Assembly (NCBI RefSeq): GCF_030412015.1
Contig: NZ_JASNRD010000003.1
Span: 345,619-409,618, forward strand
Direction of reading: 5' to 3'
Length of the DNA stretch: 64,000 nucleotides
From: Massilia sp. YIM B02763
GTDB taxonomy: Bacteria > Pseudomonadota > Gammaproteobacteria > Burkholderiales > Burkholderiaceae_D
Positions 32,633 to 41,728 of the stretch are shown here, in pieces; the stretch's first letter is position 1, and each line of letters opens with the position of its first letter. Position numbers and translations under genes: made by a program. The notes beneath the pieces were generated by a model that saw only the letters and a program-made list of their open reading frames with translations, had not been told where the DNA came from and did not search any database.

Positions 32633-33232
32633 ATGAAGCACTGTTATGTAAGGAGTGTTGCAGTGGCGATAGACTGGGTAGCAGTATCTGCATGCGTAAT
32701 TGCATTCCTATCATGGCTCGCCAGCGTAACCAGCGCTCGTATGGCTTCAAAGTCAGCGGAAGTGGCGGATGCGGCTGAGGCTAGGGCTAGGGCTGGAGAG
32801 CGAACAGCTGCGATTCGCGAACTCATGCGTTCCGCGGGAGCAATCGAATCGCAAGCGAGGTTGGCAGTGCTTGCGCTTGAAGATGCCTCGCGAAGTGCTT
32901 GTGCAATTGTCGGGCTACATGGCACGCCAGATGGAAAGCGTGAATTCCTGCTCGCGAACAACGAACTTCAAGACAAAATACTAGAGGTGCAGGAGCGCGC
33001 TAAGCACGGTATCGAAAGAGACGCGGCAGTGTCTTTGGCAGATGAGCAAGTTTTCGCAGAGCAGCTGCGTCTTGACCAAATTCTAGGCCAGCTACAAGTG
33101 GATACCGCATTCGCTAACAAGCGCGCTGAACAGCTCTTGCAGGCGAACCGAAGCATAGGGGAAGACATAAAAGCTGCAGAGAGAGCCGAAGGGATCTTTG
33201 TTCATAGGACTCATGAAGGCAAGCTTGCCTAG
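32633..33232 (+). CDS. Membrane-anchored coiled-coil protein
   Basis: A 199-residue protein with one N-terminal transmembrane helix (AIDWVAVSACVIAFLSWLAS) and a long helical remainder rich in Ala, Glu and Arg, probably coiled coil and facing the cytoplasm. It is not recognised. The lower-GC leader and AAGGAG site suggest its own expression unit. An SOS box lies 9 bases after its stop. Confidence 0.6.
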   Translation: MKHCYVRSVAVAIDWVAVSACVIAFLSWLASVTSARMASKSAEVADAAEARARAGERTAAIRELMRSAGAIESQARLAVLALEDASRSACAIVGLHGTPDGKREFLLANNELQDKILEVQERAKHGIERDAAVSLADEQVFAEQLRLDQILGQLQVDTAFANKRAEQLLQANRSIGEDIKAAERAEGIFVHRTHEGKLA

Positions 33233-33240
33233 ATAAATTA

Positions 33241-33256
33241 CTGTGTAGATATACAG
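33241..33256. promoter_or_regulatory. LexA (SOS) box inside the prophage
   Basis: CTGTGTAGATATACAG is an exact CTGT-N8-ACAG site whose symmetry extends to TTACTGT/ACAGTAA. It is in the intergenic region between a plus-strand gene and a minus-strand lipoprotein gene, upstream of the packaging genes. Confidence 0.75.
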
Positions 33257-33420
33257 TAATTCGTGTAAACTGTAGGCCTACATTCTTCCGGCCTCGTAAT
33301 GTGCGCTTGCCGCCACCGATAACCGGAACTCGCGACAGTACCCAGCCATTGTGTGCTGTCGCTCGCCCAAAGAAAAGTCTGTTCTAAACCGCTGACGGGA
33401 TTTTTGCTAAGTAGGTCGTG

Positions 33421-33702
33421 TTACTTGAATGACGACGGGATTGTTGGAACGTCTGCGACTTTCCCGTCCCGCATCACGATGGACATGCTCTCAGCGCCCC
33501 CGAATGCGGTTCCCAAAGTCCAGATCCAACGCTGCCCATCTGCCCTGGAGCTAACCATATAAGGCCGGCCCATGAGCGCAGTAACTTCGCTTTCGGACAT
33601 GCCAACCTTCACTTGTCGCGCCTTATCCCAGTTTATGGGTGTGCCAACCGCGCAGGCTGAAAGAGCAAGGGCAGCGGTAAGCATCGAAAGATATTTTTTC
33701 AT
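33421..33702 (-). CDS. SmpA/OmlA (BamE-like) lipoprotein
   Basis: A 93-residue protein with a lipoprotein signal peptide (MKKYLSMLTAALALSACAVG, lipobox LSAC). A BamE/SmpA_OmlA fold follows (VKVGMSESEVTALMGRPYMV then the RWIWTLG strand). It is transcribed against the late operon and so is a moron. Phage lipoproteins often change the cell envelope of the lysogen, for example to exclude other phages; that role is inferred. Confidence 0.7.
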   Translation of the reverse strand: MKKYLSMLTAALALSACAVGTPINWDKARQVKVGMSESEVTALMGRPYMVSSRADGQRWIWTLGTAFGGAESMSIVMRDGKVADVPTIPSSFK

Positions 33703-33923
33703 AATGTGCTCATGGGACGAAAGCCACATTATCCATGAGTTGGCATAAGGGAATACTCGCGGAATCTCACAGTTCAACTGAGTCTATGTGCGGGCGAAAG
33801 TCACTTTCAGTCCGCGTCTACTCGGCACAAGTTGGTAAGTAATCGCAGCAGCAAACCTATTCCCACTGCCCCTGCTGCCGGGCCCTGTAGCCGGCACTCC
33901 CATCGACTACCCCAAGGATTCCC

Positions 33924-34061
33924 ATGCGCTATTCCGCCCGCTGGAGCAATGGCTTCTGGAAGACGTTCGACCACAAGAAGTTCGAAGACGTCGAGACGCA
34001 CGTAAGCAAACGCATCGCTGTCGAGGCGGTTGTTGCGCTGAACGGCGCGCGCCAAAAGTAA
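33924..34061 (+). CDS. Small hypothetical protein (45 residues)
   Basis: Starts MRYSARWSNGFWKTFDHKKF and ends VVALNGARQK. AAGGA lies ten bases before the ATG. It is basic and Trp-rich with no hydrophobic segment. The good ribosome binding site and composition support translation; the function is unknown. Confidence 0.5.
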   Translation: MRYSARWSNGFWKTFDHKKFEDVETHVSKRIAVEAVVALNGARQK

Positions 34062-34306
34062 TGCATCGAGTCACCGGGTAACCGGTGGACACACAAAGCC
34101 TAAGCCCGACAACCACGTCCAACGTGCGCGACTGATGGCCGCGGGCTCTGTGTGGCAGATGCCTTCGCGGATGTGCGATCCATTGTCTGCCCCGACTAGG
34201 CCAATGGGTGGCGTCTGCCGCAACTATCTCTCCCAACCCAGATGATCTGTCTGGTTCGCCGTCTGTCGCAGCAATGCGCTGGCGGCTTTTTTATTTGAGG
34301 TTTGCC

Positions 34307-34408
34307 ATGCGCATGAGCATCGAATCGGAAGTGACTTGGTTGCGCTTCCTGGTCCAGGTGATGCGCGAGCAGAAGGCAATCGACGCGATGCGGAGGGCTC
34401 ATGCCTGA
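34307..34408 (+). CDS. Very small hypothetical protein (33 residues)
   Basis: MRMSIESEVTWLRFLVQVMR and a short tail. GAGG precedes the ATG, and its end overlaps the next start by eight bases, a coupling arrangement. It may be a leader peptide for the next gene or a real micro-protein. Confidence 0.35.
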   Translation: MRMSIESEVTWLRFLVQVMREQKAIDAMRRAHA

Positions 34409-34631
34409 CCTGAACATCTTGCTGATCTATCGCGACCGCATCATGCGCGCCGTGGTAGGGACGCGCCCGGCCATCATGGCTAAAGAGGCCGACACCGCGG
34501 CTCTAGACCGTATCTGCCAAGGGCTGGCCGATGGGGAGGAGGCGAAGCAGCTGCTGTGCGCGAAAGGCTATGGCTTCCCGTCGCAATCGCTGGCCGACCT
34601 GGTGCGCAAGCTGCCGAGCGTGAAGCCGTGA
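34401..34631 (+). CDS. Hypothetical phage protein
   Basis: A 76-residue soluble helical protein (LNILLIYRDRIMRAVVGTRP, ALDRICQGLADGEEAKQLLC). It overlaps the HNH gene start by four bases (GTGA), so it is expressed with the packaging genes. I recognise no family. Confidence 0.6.
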   Translation: MPDLNILLIYRDRIMRAVVGTRPAIMAKEADTAALDRICQGLADGEEAKQLLCAKGYGFPSQSLADLVRKLPSVKP

Positions 34632-34963
34632 GCATCGATCGCTTGCGCGGCCGTGCGCTACAGCGCCAGCGTGAGCGGGTATGGCTGCGCGATCCGTTTT
34701 GCGCCCGCTGTGGCGTCATCACTACCTTCCCGTCTGGCTTTGAACTCGACCACAAGGTTGCCCTGGCCAACGAGGGTACGAACGATGATGACAACATGCA
34801 GGTACTTCATCACGAATGCCACGAGGCCAAGACCAACGAGGACATGGGCTACACGCCTAAGGTGGCCACAGGGCTAGACGGTTGGCCTGTTGATGAGCCC
34901 GAACAGCCTGTGGACAGCCTGCGCCGCCGTACGGCCCGCTGGAAGAGGGTTGCCAAGGGCTGA
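34628..34963 (+). CDS. HNH endonuclease
   Basis: A 111-residue HNH nuclease with a Cys pair (FCARCGVIT), the first His in FELDHKVALANEG and DNMQVLHHECHEAKT. HNH proteins next to HK97-type terminases are needed with TerL for cos cleavage in several phages. A GTG start overlapping the previous stop was chosen, because upstream codons are in the previous gene's shadow. Confidence 0.85.
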   Translation: MSIDRLRGRALQRQRERVWLRDPFCARCGVITTFPSGFELDHKVALANEGTNDDDNMQVLHHECHEAKTNEDMGYTPKVATGLDGWPVDEPEQPVDSLRRRTARWKRVAKG

Positions 34964-35058
34964 CCCACCTCCCCCCCCGTCAAAAGTCTGGGGCCATCGA
35001 GGCCGGAAACCGCTTCGTTAGGTTCGATTTAACGCTAACCCACAAAACGCCGACCAAA
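34964..35058. other. Candidate cos/packaging region
   Basis: A non-coding gap between HNH and terS with a C8 run (ACCTCCCCCCCCGTC) followed by AAAAGTCTGGGG. In HNH-terminase phages the cos site is usually here. No other function is evident. Confidence 0.4.
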
Positions 35059-35649
35059 ATGGACACCTCGACCAAGCCCAAAACCGCAAGCCGGCCGCGC
35101 ACAACGCGCAAGCCTGCCAACGCGACCACCGGCGCTGTCGCAGACCAGGTCGACCAACCTGCAACCAAGGCGAAGGTGCCACCGCGTGCCAAGCGCGCGC
35201 GAGCCGATTCGGCATCCAGCGCCGTCAAGGCCATGGTCGATGCAGCCAAGCCCGACATCGAAGTGCCGGCTTGGGTGGCGCTGACCGAATCGGCGAAACC
35301 CTTCTGGGTCGGTGTTGTGCGCGCGCGTGCGCGAGACGAGTGGCAAGACGTCGACCTGGTAGTGGCCGCACAGTTGGCGCAGTGTCAGGCGGACATCGCC
35401 GAAGAGGATGCCGCACTGCGTCTCGAAGGCAAAGTCATCAAGAACGACCGCGGGACCCCGGTGATGAACCCGCGCACTACGGTTCTCGAGCAGCTCGCAC
35501 GGCGCGAGATGGCGCTGATGCGGACACTGCGCATGGGCGGCCGGATCGCTGGCGACCAGCGCGACGACCTGGGCAAACGCAAGCTGGAAGTCGACGCGCG
35601 CAAGGCCCGCAAGCAAGTCGAGGAAGAAGACGACGGGTTGCTGGCATGA
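35059..35649 (+). CDS. Terminase small subunit (P27 family-like)
   Basis: A 196-residue protein. A basic disordered N-terminus (1-55) is followed by a helical TerS core (PAWVALTESAKPFWVGVVRA, DLVVAAQLAQCQADIAEEDA) and a C-terminal charged tail ending VEEEDDGLLA. It recognises phage DNA at cos and directs TerL. Its stop overlaps the TerL start by four bases. Confidence 0.85.
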   Translation: MDTSTKPKTASRPRTTRKPANATTGAVADQVDQPATKAKVPPRAKRARADSASSAVKAMVDAAKPDIEVPAWVALTESAKPFWVGVVRARARDEWQDVDLVVAAQLAQCQADIAEEDAALRLEGKVIKNDRGTPVMNPRTTVLEQLARREMALMRTLRMGGRIAGDQRDDLGKRKLEVDARKARKQVEEEDDGLLA

Positions 35650-37217
35650 CCCGGCGGTCTGCAAAGGCCGCCCCGGAGCTCGACACCAACGACAAGTACT
35701 GCCTCAAGAAGCCGCTGACGCGCGGGGAGAAGGTCTGCGCCTTTATCGAGCGGTATTGCGTGGCGCCTGAGGGCGACCACATTGGCCAGCCAATCCGGCT
35801 CGAGCCGTTCCAACGCAAGTTCATCCTCGAAATCTACGACAACCCTGACGGTACGCACAGCGCCTACCTGTCGATCGCGAGGAAGAACGGCAAGACCGCG
35901 CTGATCGGTTCGATCCTGTTGGCGCACCTGTGCGGGCCGGAAGCAGTCCAGAACTCGCAGATCGTCAGCGGCGCGCAGTCGAAAGAGCAGGCCGCCGTCG
36001 TGTTCGAGCTGGCGCGCAAGATGGTCGAGATGTCGCCCATCCTCTCCGGCCTGGTCAAGGTGCAGCCCAGCGGCAAGCGTCTGATCGGCCTGCGCAAGAA
36101 CGTGCTGTACCGCGCGCTGGCGGCCGAGGGCAAGACTGCGCACGGCCTGTCGCCCATCCTGGCAATCCTCGACGAGGTTGGCCAGGTCGTGGGCCCGGTC
36201 GATAAGTTCGTGTCGGCCATCACCTCCGCGCAAGGCGCATACACGAACCCGTTGCTGATCGCGATCAGCACTCAGGCGCCGACCGACGCCGACCTGTTCT
36301 CGACCTGGATCGATGCGCAACAGAGCGCGCCGGATCCGCGCGTGGTTTGCCACGTGTACGCGGCACCGGACGATTGCGCCCTCGACGATCCGAAGGCCTG
36401 GGCCGCGGCCAACCCGGCGCTCGGCGTGTTCCGCTCACTGGACGACCTGAAGAAGCAGTGCAAGCAGGCCATGGACATGCCGGCTAACGAGCCGGAATTC
36501 CGCAACCTGATCCTGAACCAGCGCGTCGAGGCGGTCTCGCCGTTCGTGGCGCGCTCGGTGTGGGAGGCCAACGGCGCGGCCCCAGGTGATGCGACCCGCC
36601 GCAAGGTCTGGGCCGGCCTAGACCTGTCGAGCGTGAACGATCTGACCGCGCTCGTGTCCGTCGACGACACCGGCGGCGTGCATTCGCAGTTCTGGCTGCC
36701 GGAGCATGGTCTGCGCGAGAAGGCCCGCAAGGACAAGGTGCCGTACGACCTATGGGCCAAGGCTGGGCTGCTCAACACCACGCCCGGTAAGGCGATCGAG
36801 TACGAGTTCGTGGCGAAGTACCTGCGCGAATTCTTCGACCGCCACGACGTCCAGGCGCTTGCCTTTGACCGCTACAACATGAAGTTCCTGAAGCCGTGGC
36901 TTGAAAAGGCCGGCTTCACGGAAGCAGAGCTGGAGAAGTTCGTCGAGTTCGGCCAGGGCACGGCCAGCATGACGCCGGCGCTGCGCGAGCTCGAGGTCAA
37001 GCTGCTGAACAACAGCCTGCGCCACGGGAAGCATCCGGTGCTGAGCATGTGCGCGGCGAATGCAAAGGTGGTCGGCGACTCCGGCGCCCGCAAGTTCGAC
37101 AAGCAGCGCGCGCGCGGGCGCATCGACGGCATGGTGGCGCTGGCCATGGCGGTTGGCGTCATGCCTGTACTGGCGCCCAAGGCGAAAACGATCAAGAAGG
37201 GCTTTGCCGCTCTGTAA
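35646..37217 (+). CDS. Terminase large subunit (HK97 type)
   Basis: A 523-residue packaging ATPase/nuclease. The Walker A-like motif SIARKNGKTAL holds Lys83-Thr84, and Walker B is ILAILDEVGQ (Asp176, Glu177). The RNase H-like nuclease domain begins about residue 315 with WAGLDLSSVNDLTAL, with a later acidic motif ALAFDRYN. It pumps DNA into the prohead and cuts at cos. The length and lack of breaks suggest it is functional. Confidence 0.93.
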   Translation: MTRRSAKAAPELDTNDKYCLKKPLTRGEKVCAFIERYCVAPEGDHIGQPIRLEPFQRKFILEIYDNPDGTHSAYLSIARKNGKTALIGSILLAHLCGPEAVQNSQIVSGAQSKEQAAVVFELARKMVEMSPILSGLVKVQPSGKRLIGLRKNVLYRALAAEGKTAHGLSPILAILDEVGQVVGPVDKFVSAITSAQGAYTNPLLIAISTQAPTDADLFSTWIDAQQSAPDPRVVCHVYAAPDDCALDDPKAWAAANPALGVFRSLDDLKKQCKQAMDMPANEPEFRNLILNQRVEAVSPFVARSVWEANGAAPGDATRRKVWAGLDLSSVNDLTALVSVDDTGGVHSQFWLPEHGLREKARKDKVPYDLWAKAGLLNTTPGKAIEYEFVAKYLREFFDRHDVQALAFDRYNMKFLKPWLEKAGFTEAELEKFVEFGQGTASMTPALRELEVKLLNNSLRHGKHPVLSMCAANAKVVGDSGARKFDKQRARGRIDGMVALAMAVGVMPVLAPKAKTIKKGFAAL

Positions 37218-37225
37218 GGAATTCC

Positions 37226-38500
37226 ATGGAAATGTTCGATGCCCTCGAGGCAACCAAGCACTGGCGCGTCGAAAAAACGTACCGCCCGCAAGATGGCGCG
37301 ACGCTAATCAAAAGCAGCGATCCACAGATCGTAGCGATGCTGGGCAGTGCACCGGCCGCCAGTGGCTTTGCGGTGACGTCCGAGACAGCGCTACGGGTTT
37401 CGGCAGTTTACGCGTCTGTACGGTTGCTGGCCGGTGCCGTTGCATCGATTCCGGTATCGGTCATCCGCGAAACGGAGGACGGCCGCGAGAGCATCAGCCC
37501 GGACCTGTGGTGGCTGTTGAACGAGCAGCCGATCGAGAACTGGACGGCTGCGTCGATGTGGGAGTGGGTGGTTCAATCCATCTGCCTGCGCGGCGACGGG
37601 TTCGTCGAGATCGTCCGCCGCGGCGCGAGCGTCAAAGCGCTGCGCCCGCACCATCCTGACCTCGTGCATCCCATTCGGAGCGGTGACGGGCTGATCTACC
37701 TTGTGACCGACGAAAACTCGGTGGCGCGGCCGGTTCACCAAGACGACATGCTGCACTTCGCTGGCTTCGGCTTCAATGGCACGCGCAGCATGTCCGTCAT
37801 TCAGTGGGCCGCGTTCCAATCCATCGGGATCGCACTGGCGACCGACGCTCTTTCCGGCAATTTCTACGCTAATGGCGCGGCGCCGAAGCACGTCATCCAG
37901 TCGGACTCCGAGATGGATGACGAGCAGATCGAGCAGCTGCGCAACGAGTACAAGCGGAAGTACGCCGGCGTGAACAATGCTGGCCTCCCACTGGTGCTAA
38001 CGGAAGGCCTGAACATCAAGGAAATGAGCATGACTTCGGTCGATGCTCAGCTTCTCGAATCCCGGAAATTCCAAGTGATTGACATCGCGCGCGCGTTCGG
38101 CGTGCCGCCGCACATGATCGGCGCCCAGGAAACTACGAGCTCGTGGGGCACCGGCATTGAGCAGATGTCGATCGGGTTTATCCGCTGGTCCCTGCAGCCG
38201 TACATCAATCGGATTCGCCAGGAACTGAACCGCAAGCTGTTTCGCCGTGCCTCGCCGTTTGTTGAGCACAAGATGGAAGCACTGCTGGCCGGCGATTCGA
38301 AGGCCGAGGGCGAGTACTTCCGCCAGGCGATCGGCGGCTCCCAGGGCCCCGGCTGGATGACGATCAACGAGGTTCGGAAGGCGAAGAGCCTGCCGCCCAT
38401 TGATGGCGGCAACAAACTGTATCGCCCTGAAAAGGGCAGCACCCCAGAACCGAAAGGGAAAAAAGACGATGAAGCAGTTGGTACAACTGATCCGGAATAA
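37226..38500 (+). CDS. Phage portal protein (HK97 family)
   Basis: A 424-residue portal of normal family length (HK97 portal 422). Family features include SETALRVSAVYASVRLLAGA, the stem/wing segment LALAT-like IGIALATDALSGNFYANGA and the tail LLESRKFQVIDIARAFGVPP then MIGAQETTSSWGTGIEQM. It forms the dodecameric ring at the capsid vertex. AAGGA precedes the ATG. Its end overlaps the protease gene by 32 bases. Confidence 0.93.
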   Translation: MEMFDALEATKHWRVEKTYRPQDGATLIKSSDPQIVAMLGSAPAASGFAVTSETALRVSAVYASVRLLAGAVASIPVSVIRETEDGRESISPDLWWLLNEQPIENWTAASMWEWVVQSICLRGDGFVEIVRRGASVKALRPHHPDLVHPIRSGDGLIYLVTDENSVARPVHQDDMLHFAGFGFNGTRSMSVIQWAAFQSIGIALATDALSGNFYANGAAPKHVIQSDSEMDDEQIEQLRNEYKRKYAGVNNAGLPLVLTEGLNIKEMSMTSVDAQLLESRKFQVIDIARAFGVPPHMIGAQETTSSWGTGIEQMSIGFIRWSLQPYINRIRQELNRKLFRRASPFVEHKMEALLAGDSKAEGEYFRQAIGGSQGPGWMTINEVRKAKSLPPIDGGNKLYRPEKGSTPEPKGKKDDEAVGTTDPE

Positions 38501-39164
38501 CGCGCGGCGCGAGCCGGCGCGGATCGCGGCCGAGGATACGCCCGACACGCTGTACCTTTACGACGTCATCGACCCGTACTGGGGCGTCAGTGCAAGCGAC
38601 TTTAATAAAGCCCTGGCGGGGATGGCGGGGAAGAAGGTCACGCTGCGCGTAAATTCACCCGGCGGCGACGTTTTCGACGGCCGCGCAATGGCTGCGGCAA
38701 TCGCGCAGCATGGCGACGTCCACGCGATCATCGAGGGCGTGGCGGCCAGCGCGGCCACATATGTGACTGCCGCGTGTGCGAGCGTCACCATCGCCTCCGG
38801 CGCGCTGTACATGATCCACAACGCCTGGACAATGGCCTACGGGAACAAGGCGGACCTGCTGCAGACCGCCGATCTTCTCGACAAGATCGACGGCACGATT
38901 CTGAATGACTACGAGCGCAAGACCGGCCAGAGCCGCGATCAGCTCGCGGCGTGGATGGACGCCGAAACGTGGTTCAGCGCCGAAGAGGCAGTCGAACACG
39001 GCTTCGCTGACTCGGTTGCAGAAAACACCACCGCGAAAAACGCCTGGGATCTGTCGGCCTACAAGAACGCGCCGAAGCCGACCACGCCACCAGACAACAC
39101 GGCGGACTGGGAAGCACTCCGCCAGCGCAACCAGAACCGGCTGCGCCTGCACGAACTGGGATAG
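38469..39164 (+). CDS. Head maturation protease (ClpP-like S14)
   Basis: A 231-residue serine protease with the ClpP crotonase-like fold. The oxyanion region is RVNSPGGDVFDG, the nucleophile is Ser94 (GVAASAAT) and the base is His117 (MIHNAW). It cleaves the capsid delta domain during prohead maturation. It is expressed in the fixed order portal-protease-capsid. Confidence 0.92.
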   Translation: MKQLVQLIRNNARREPARIAAEDTPDTLYLYDVIDPYWGVSASDFNKALAGMAGKKVTLRVNSPGGDVFDGRAMAAAIAQHGDVHAIIEGVAASAATYVTAACASVTIASGALYMIHNAWTMAYGNKADLLQTADLLDKIDGTILNDYERKTGQSRDQLAAWMDAETWFSAEEAVEHGFADSVAENTTAKNAWDLSAYKNAPKPTTPPDNTADWEALRQRNQNRLRLHELG

Positions 39165-39187
39165 CGCGCTCGCGCAATCCAGACCCT

Positions 39188-39209
39188 GCCGCCTTGAGCG
39201 GCTTTTTTT
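39188..39209 (+). terminator. Terminator-like hairpin before the capsid gene
   Basis: GCCGC-CTTGA-GCGGC followed by seven T residues, 23 bases before the capsid start codon. It is in the middle of the head operon. Confidence 0.75.
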
Positions 39210-39231
39210 ACGCCTGTACAAAGGAAAACGG

Positions 39232-40449
39232 ATGAAATCCATTCAAGCATTGCGCGAGCAGCGTCAGCAACTCGCCCGCGAAGCCCGCAACCAACTCGAG
39301 CAAAAGGGCGATCGCAGCTGGACCAAGGAAGACCAGACCATCTTCGACAAGCGCGCCGACGAGATCGAGGCACTCGAAAGCGAAATCGCCGCCATCGAGA
39401 AGGTCATGGCGCTCGATGTCGAGAAGGAGTTCAAGGACGTCGAGGAATTCCGCCGCAAGCCCCAGGATCGCGCAGAAGCCGAGGCGCGCGCACTGTTCGC
39501 GAAGCTGCTGCGTCATGGCCCGAGCGCCCTGACGACCGACGAGATCCAGAAGATGCGCAACACAATGTCGACCGGCACGCCGGCCCAGGGCGGCTACACC
39601 GTGCAGCAGGACGTCGCGAAGGAACTGATCGACGCGCTGAAGCTGTATGGAGGCATGCGCGGCGTGGCCGGCAGCATCACCACGAGCCAGGGCAATTCGC
39701 TGAGCTACCCGACCTCGGACGGCACCTCGGAGGAAGGCGAGTGGGTTCCGGAGAACACCCAGGCGTCCGCAGGCGACCCGAGCTTCGGCACGGTTAGTCT
39801 GGCTGCTTTCAAGGCCAGCACGAAGATCATCACCATCCCGTTCGAACTCCTGCAAGACAGCTCGATCGACATCATCGCCATGGTGAACAAGCGTCAGCGT
39901 GACCGCCTGGGCCGCACGATGAACAAGGGCTTCACCATCGGATCCGGCACTGGCCAGCCGACCGGCTTCGTCACCGCGGCTCCTGTCGGCAAGATCGGCG
40001 CCACGGGCACCTCGACCGCCCCGACGTATGAAGATCTGGTCGACCTGCAAGAGTCGGTCGACCAGGCCTACAAGGACGCCGGCACCTGCCTGTTCATGAT
40101 GCATCAGCAGACCCGCAAGACCGTTCGCAAGCTGAAGGATGGCGCTGGCCGTCCGATCTGGGCCGAGTCGTACGAATCGGGCATCAAATCGGGCATCCCG
40201 GCGCAGCTGCTGGGCGAAGACGTCAAGATCAACAACGACATGGCCCAGCCGGGCGCCAGCGCGAAGACCATCGGCTACGGCGACTTCTCGAAGTACATGA
40301 TCCGCGATGTACTCGACCTGCTGCTGTTCCGCTTCGAAGATTCGGCGTTCACCACCAAAGGCCAGGTCGGCTTCCTGGGCTGGGCGCGCGCAGGCGGCAA
40401 CCTGCTGGACGCGAATGCGATCAAGACCTTCCAGCATTCGGCATCCTGA
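39232..40449 (+). CDS. Major capsid protein (HK97 fold)
   Basis: A 405-residue protein. Residues 1 to about 105 are a charged coiled-coil delta (scaffold) domain that the protease should remove. The mature part starts around STGTPAQGGYTVQQDVAKEL and has the HK97 core (GNSLSYPTSDGTSEEGEWVP, P-loop RQRDRLGRTMNKGFTIGSGT, C-terminal RFEDSAFTTKGQVGFLGWAR). It assembles the icosahedral shell. The start at 39232 is preceded by AAGGAAAACGG. Confidence 0.94.
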   Translation: MKSIQALREQRQQLAREARNQLEQKGDRSWTKEDQTIFDKRADEIEALESEIAAIEKVMALDVEKEFKDVEEFRRKPQDRAEAEARALFAKLLRHGPSALTTDEIQKMRNTMSTGTPAQGGYTVQQDVAKELIDALKLYGGMRGVAGSITTSQGNSLSYPTSDGTSEEGEWVPENTQASAGDPSFGTVSLAAFKASTKIITIPFELLQDSSIDIIAMVNKRQRDRLGRTMNKGFTIGSGTGQPTGFVTAAPVGKIGATGTSTAPTYEDLVDLQESVDQAYKDAGTCLFMMHQQTRKTVRKLKDGAGRPIWAESYESGIKSGIPAQLLGEDVKINNDMAQPGASAKTIGYGDFSKYMIRDVLDLLLFRFEDSAFTTKGQVGFLGWARAGGNLLDANAIKTFQHSAS

Positions 40450-40500
40450 TCGTAACCTGCGGCCGGCGTCATACCGGCTGCGCTCACTGGAGAAATAGAA

Positions 40501-40683
40501 ATGGCACGAGCACAGAAGCCGACCGAAGGCGCGATCAAGGCGCGCGTCCTGGTCGAATGCGAATACGGCAAACCTAACGATGTGGTCGAGATTGACGGAA
40601 GCATGGCCGAGTCACTTGCTGGCGTCGTCGACACCGACCCCGCAGCCGTGGCCTACGCGGAATCGCTGGCCTCCGAACAGTAA
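40501..40683 (+). CDS. Hypothetical head-region protein
   Basis: A 60-residue acidic protein (ARVLVECEYGKPNDVVEIDG then an Ala-rich tail). It has a clear start and follows the capsid gene by 51 bases. Such short proteins here are often decoration or assembly factors; no family is recognised. Confidence 0.6.
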   Translation: MARAQKPTEGAIKARVLVECEYGKPNDVVEIDGSMAESLAGVVDTDPAAVAYAESLASEQ

Positions 40684-40687
40684 TCGT

Positions 40688-40873
40688 ATGAGCCCCGAGA
40701 CCGTCGCCTGGCTCGCCAACGTGCGCGCCCAGGCCGACGGTCCCGGCGCGCTTCTCGTCGTCGTCCGCCGCAAGTCTGGCGGCTCGGTGGCGATCTTCCC
40801 TGAAGACATAGTCGGTAAGTCCGACGACGAGCTGCTGGCGTTTATCGCTGCGCGGCTCGAAGAACACGCATGA
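40688..40873 (+). CDS. Hypothetical head-region protein
   Basis: A 61-residue protein ([40 protein letters not shown]). It starts five bases after the preceding stop; a longer ORF extends upstream through the previous gene but lacks a start context. The function is unknown. Confidence 0.6.
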   Translation: MSPETVAWLANVRAQADGPGALLVVVRRKSGGSVAIFPEDIVGKSDDELLAFIAARLEEHA

Positions 40874-40883
40874 AAGGCAGCTG

Positions 40884-41297
40884 ATGGCCGCATTCCAGAA
40901 AATCCAGGCCTTCGTCGCCGCCCTGGCGCAGAAGAAGCATAACCTCGCTGCCGATCAGCTGGTAATCCTGCTGACGAACACGGCACCGAACGCGGCTACC
41001 TCATCCGTCACTGCCGACATCACCCAGATCAGCTATACGAACTGCTCGTCGCGAAACGTCACGACGACCTCGGCGGCACAGTCCAGTGGGACGCTCAAAT
41101 TGGTCTGCCAGGACTTGGTGCTGACCGCTTCAGGTGGCGCAGTCGGGCCGTTCCGCTACGTTGTCTTGGCAAACGCGTCGGCTGCGAACGGCGACCTGAT
41201 CGGCTTCTACGACTATGGGGCGAGCCTGACGCTGAACGACGGCGAAACCCTGACGGTCGATTTCGACCAGGCGGCCGGCGTCCTCACCCTGGCATGA
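40884..41297 (+). CDS. Hypothetical structural protein
   Basis: A 137-residue beta-rich protein ([60 protein letters not shown]). It resembles phage virion decoration proteins in composition and position. Its stop overlaps the next start by four bases. Confidence 0.65.
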   Translation: MAAFQKIQAFVAALAQKKHNLAADQLVILLTNTAPNAATSSVTADITQISYTNCSSRNVTTTSAAQSSGTLKLVCQDLVLTASGGAVGPFRYVVLANASAANGDLIGFYDYGASLTLNDGETLTVDFDQAAGVLTLA

Positions 41298-41728
41298 CCA
41301 TGACCCCTGATCAGCAAGAAGCTCTGCGCGCTCAGGCGCACGGCGACGGCGCCTGCGCTGCGGCACTGGCCGCGCGCGATATCGATGAGCTGGCCCGCAT
41401 CCTGTCGATCGGTCGCACCCGGCAGTCTCCGCGCGAGATTGGCAACGGCACGATCATCGAAACGCTCGGCATCGAGGCCGGTAACAAGCTGCTCGACCAC
41501 ATCGCCAGCGACACCGATCTGCGTCATGTGCGTCCGCTGCTCGAGCAAGGCCGCCTGATCGTCGGTGCGCCGCTGGTGCAGGCGGCTCTGCAGTCGTACG
41601 TGCAGCTGCCCGACGTCATTACCCAAGCCGACGCAGACGCGCTATGCGCTCTTGGTCGAGAGCCGCATGCGCTATCGCCGCAGGACGTTGCGGACGCGCT
41701 GTACAACCCCGATGGGACACTGAAATAA
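41294..41728 (+). CDS. Hypothetical phage protein
   Basis: A 144-residue all-helical protein ([60 protein letters not shown]). It overlaps both neighbouring genes. It is conserved-looking and repeated in arrangement in head modules, but I cannot name it. Confidence 0.65.
   Translation: MTMTPDQQEALRAQAHGDGACAAALAARDIDELARILSIGRTRQSPREIGNGTIIETLGIEAGNKLLDHIASDTDLRHVRPLLEQGRLIVGAPLVQAALQSYVQLPDVITQADADALCALGREPHALSPQDVADALYNPDGTLK

Noticed and set aside
39188..39209. True end of a transcription unit before the capsid gene
   Set aside because: No promoter is visible in the 20 bases between the hairpin and the capsid ribosome binding site, and portal, protease and capsid are normally co-expressed.
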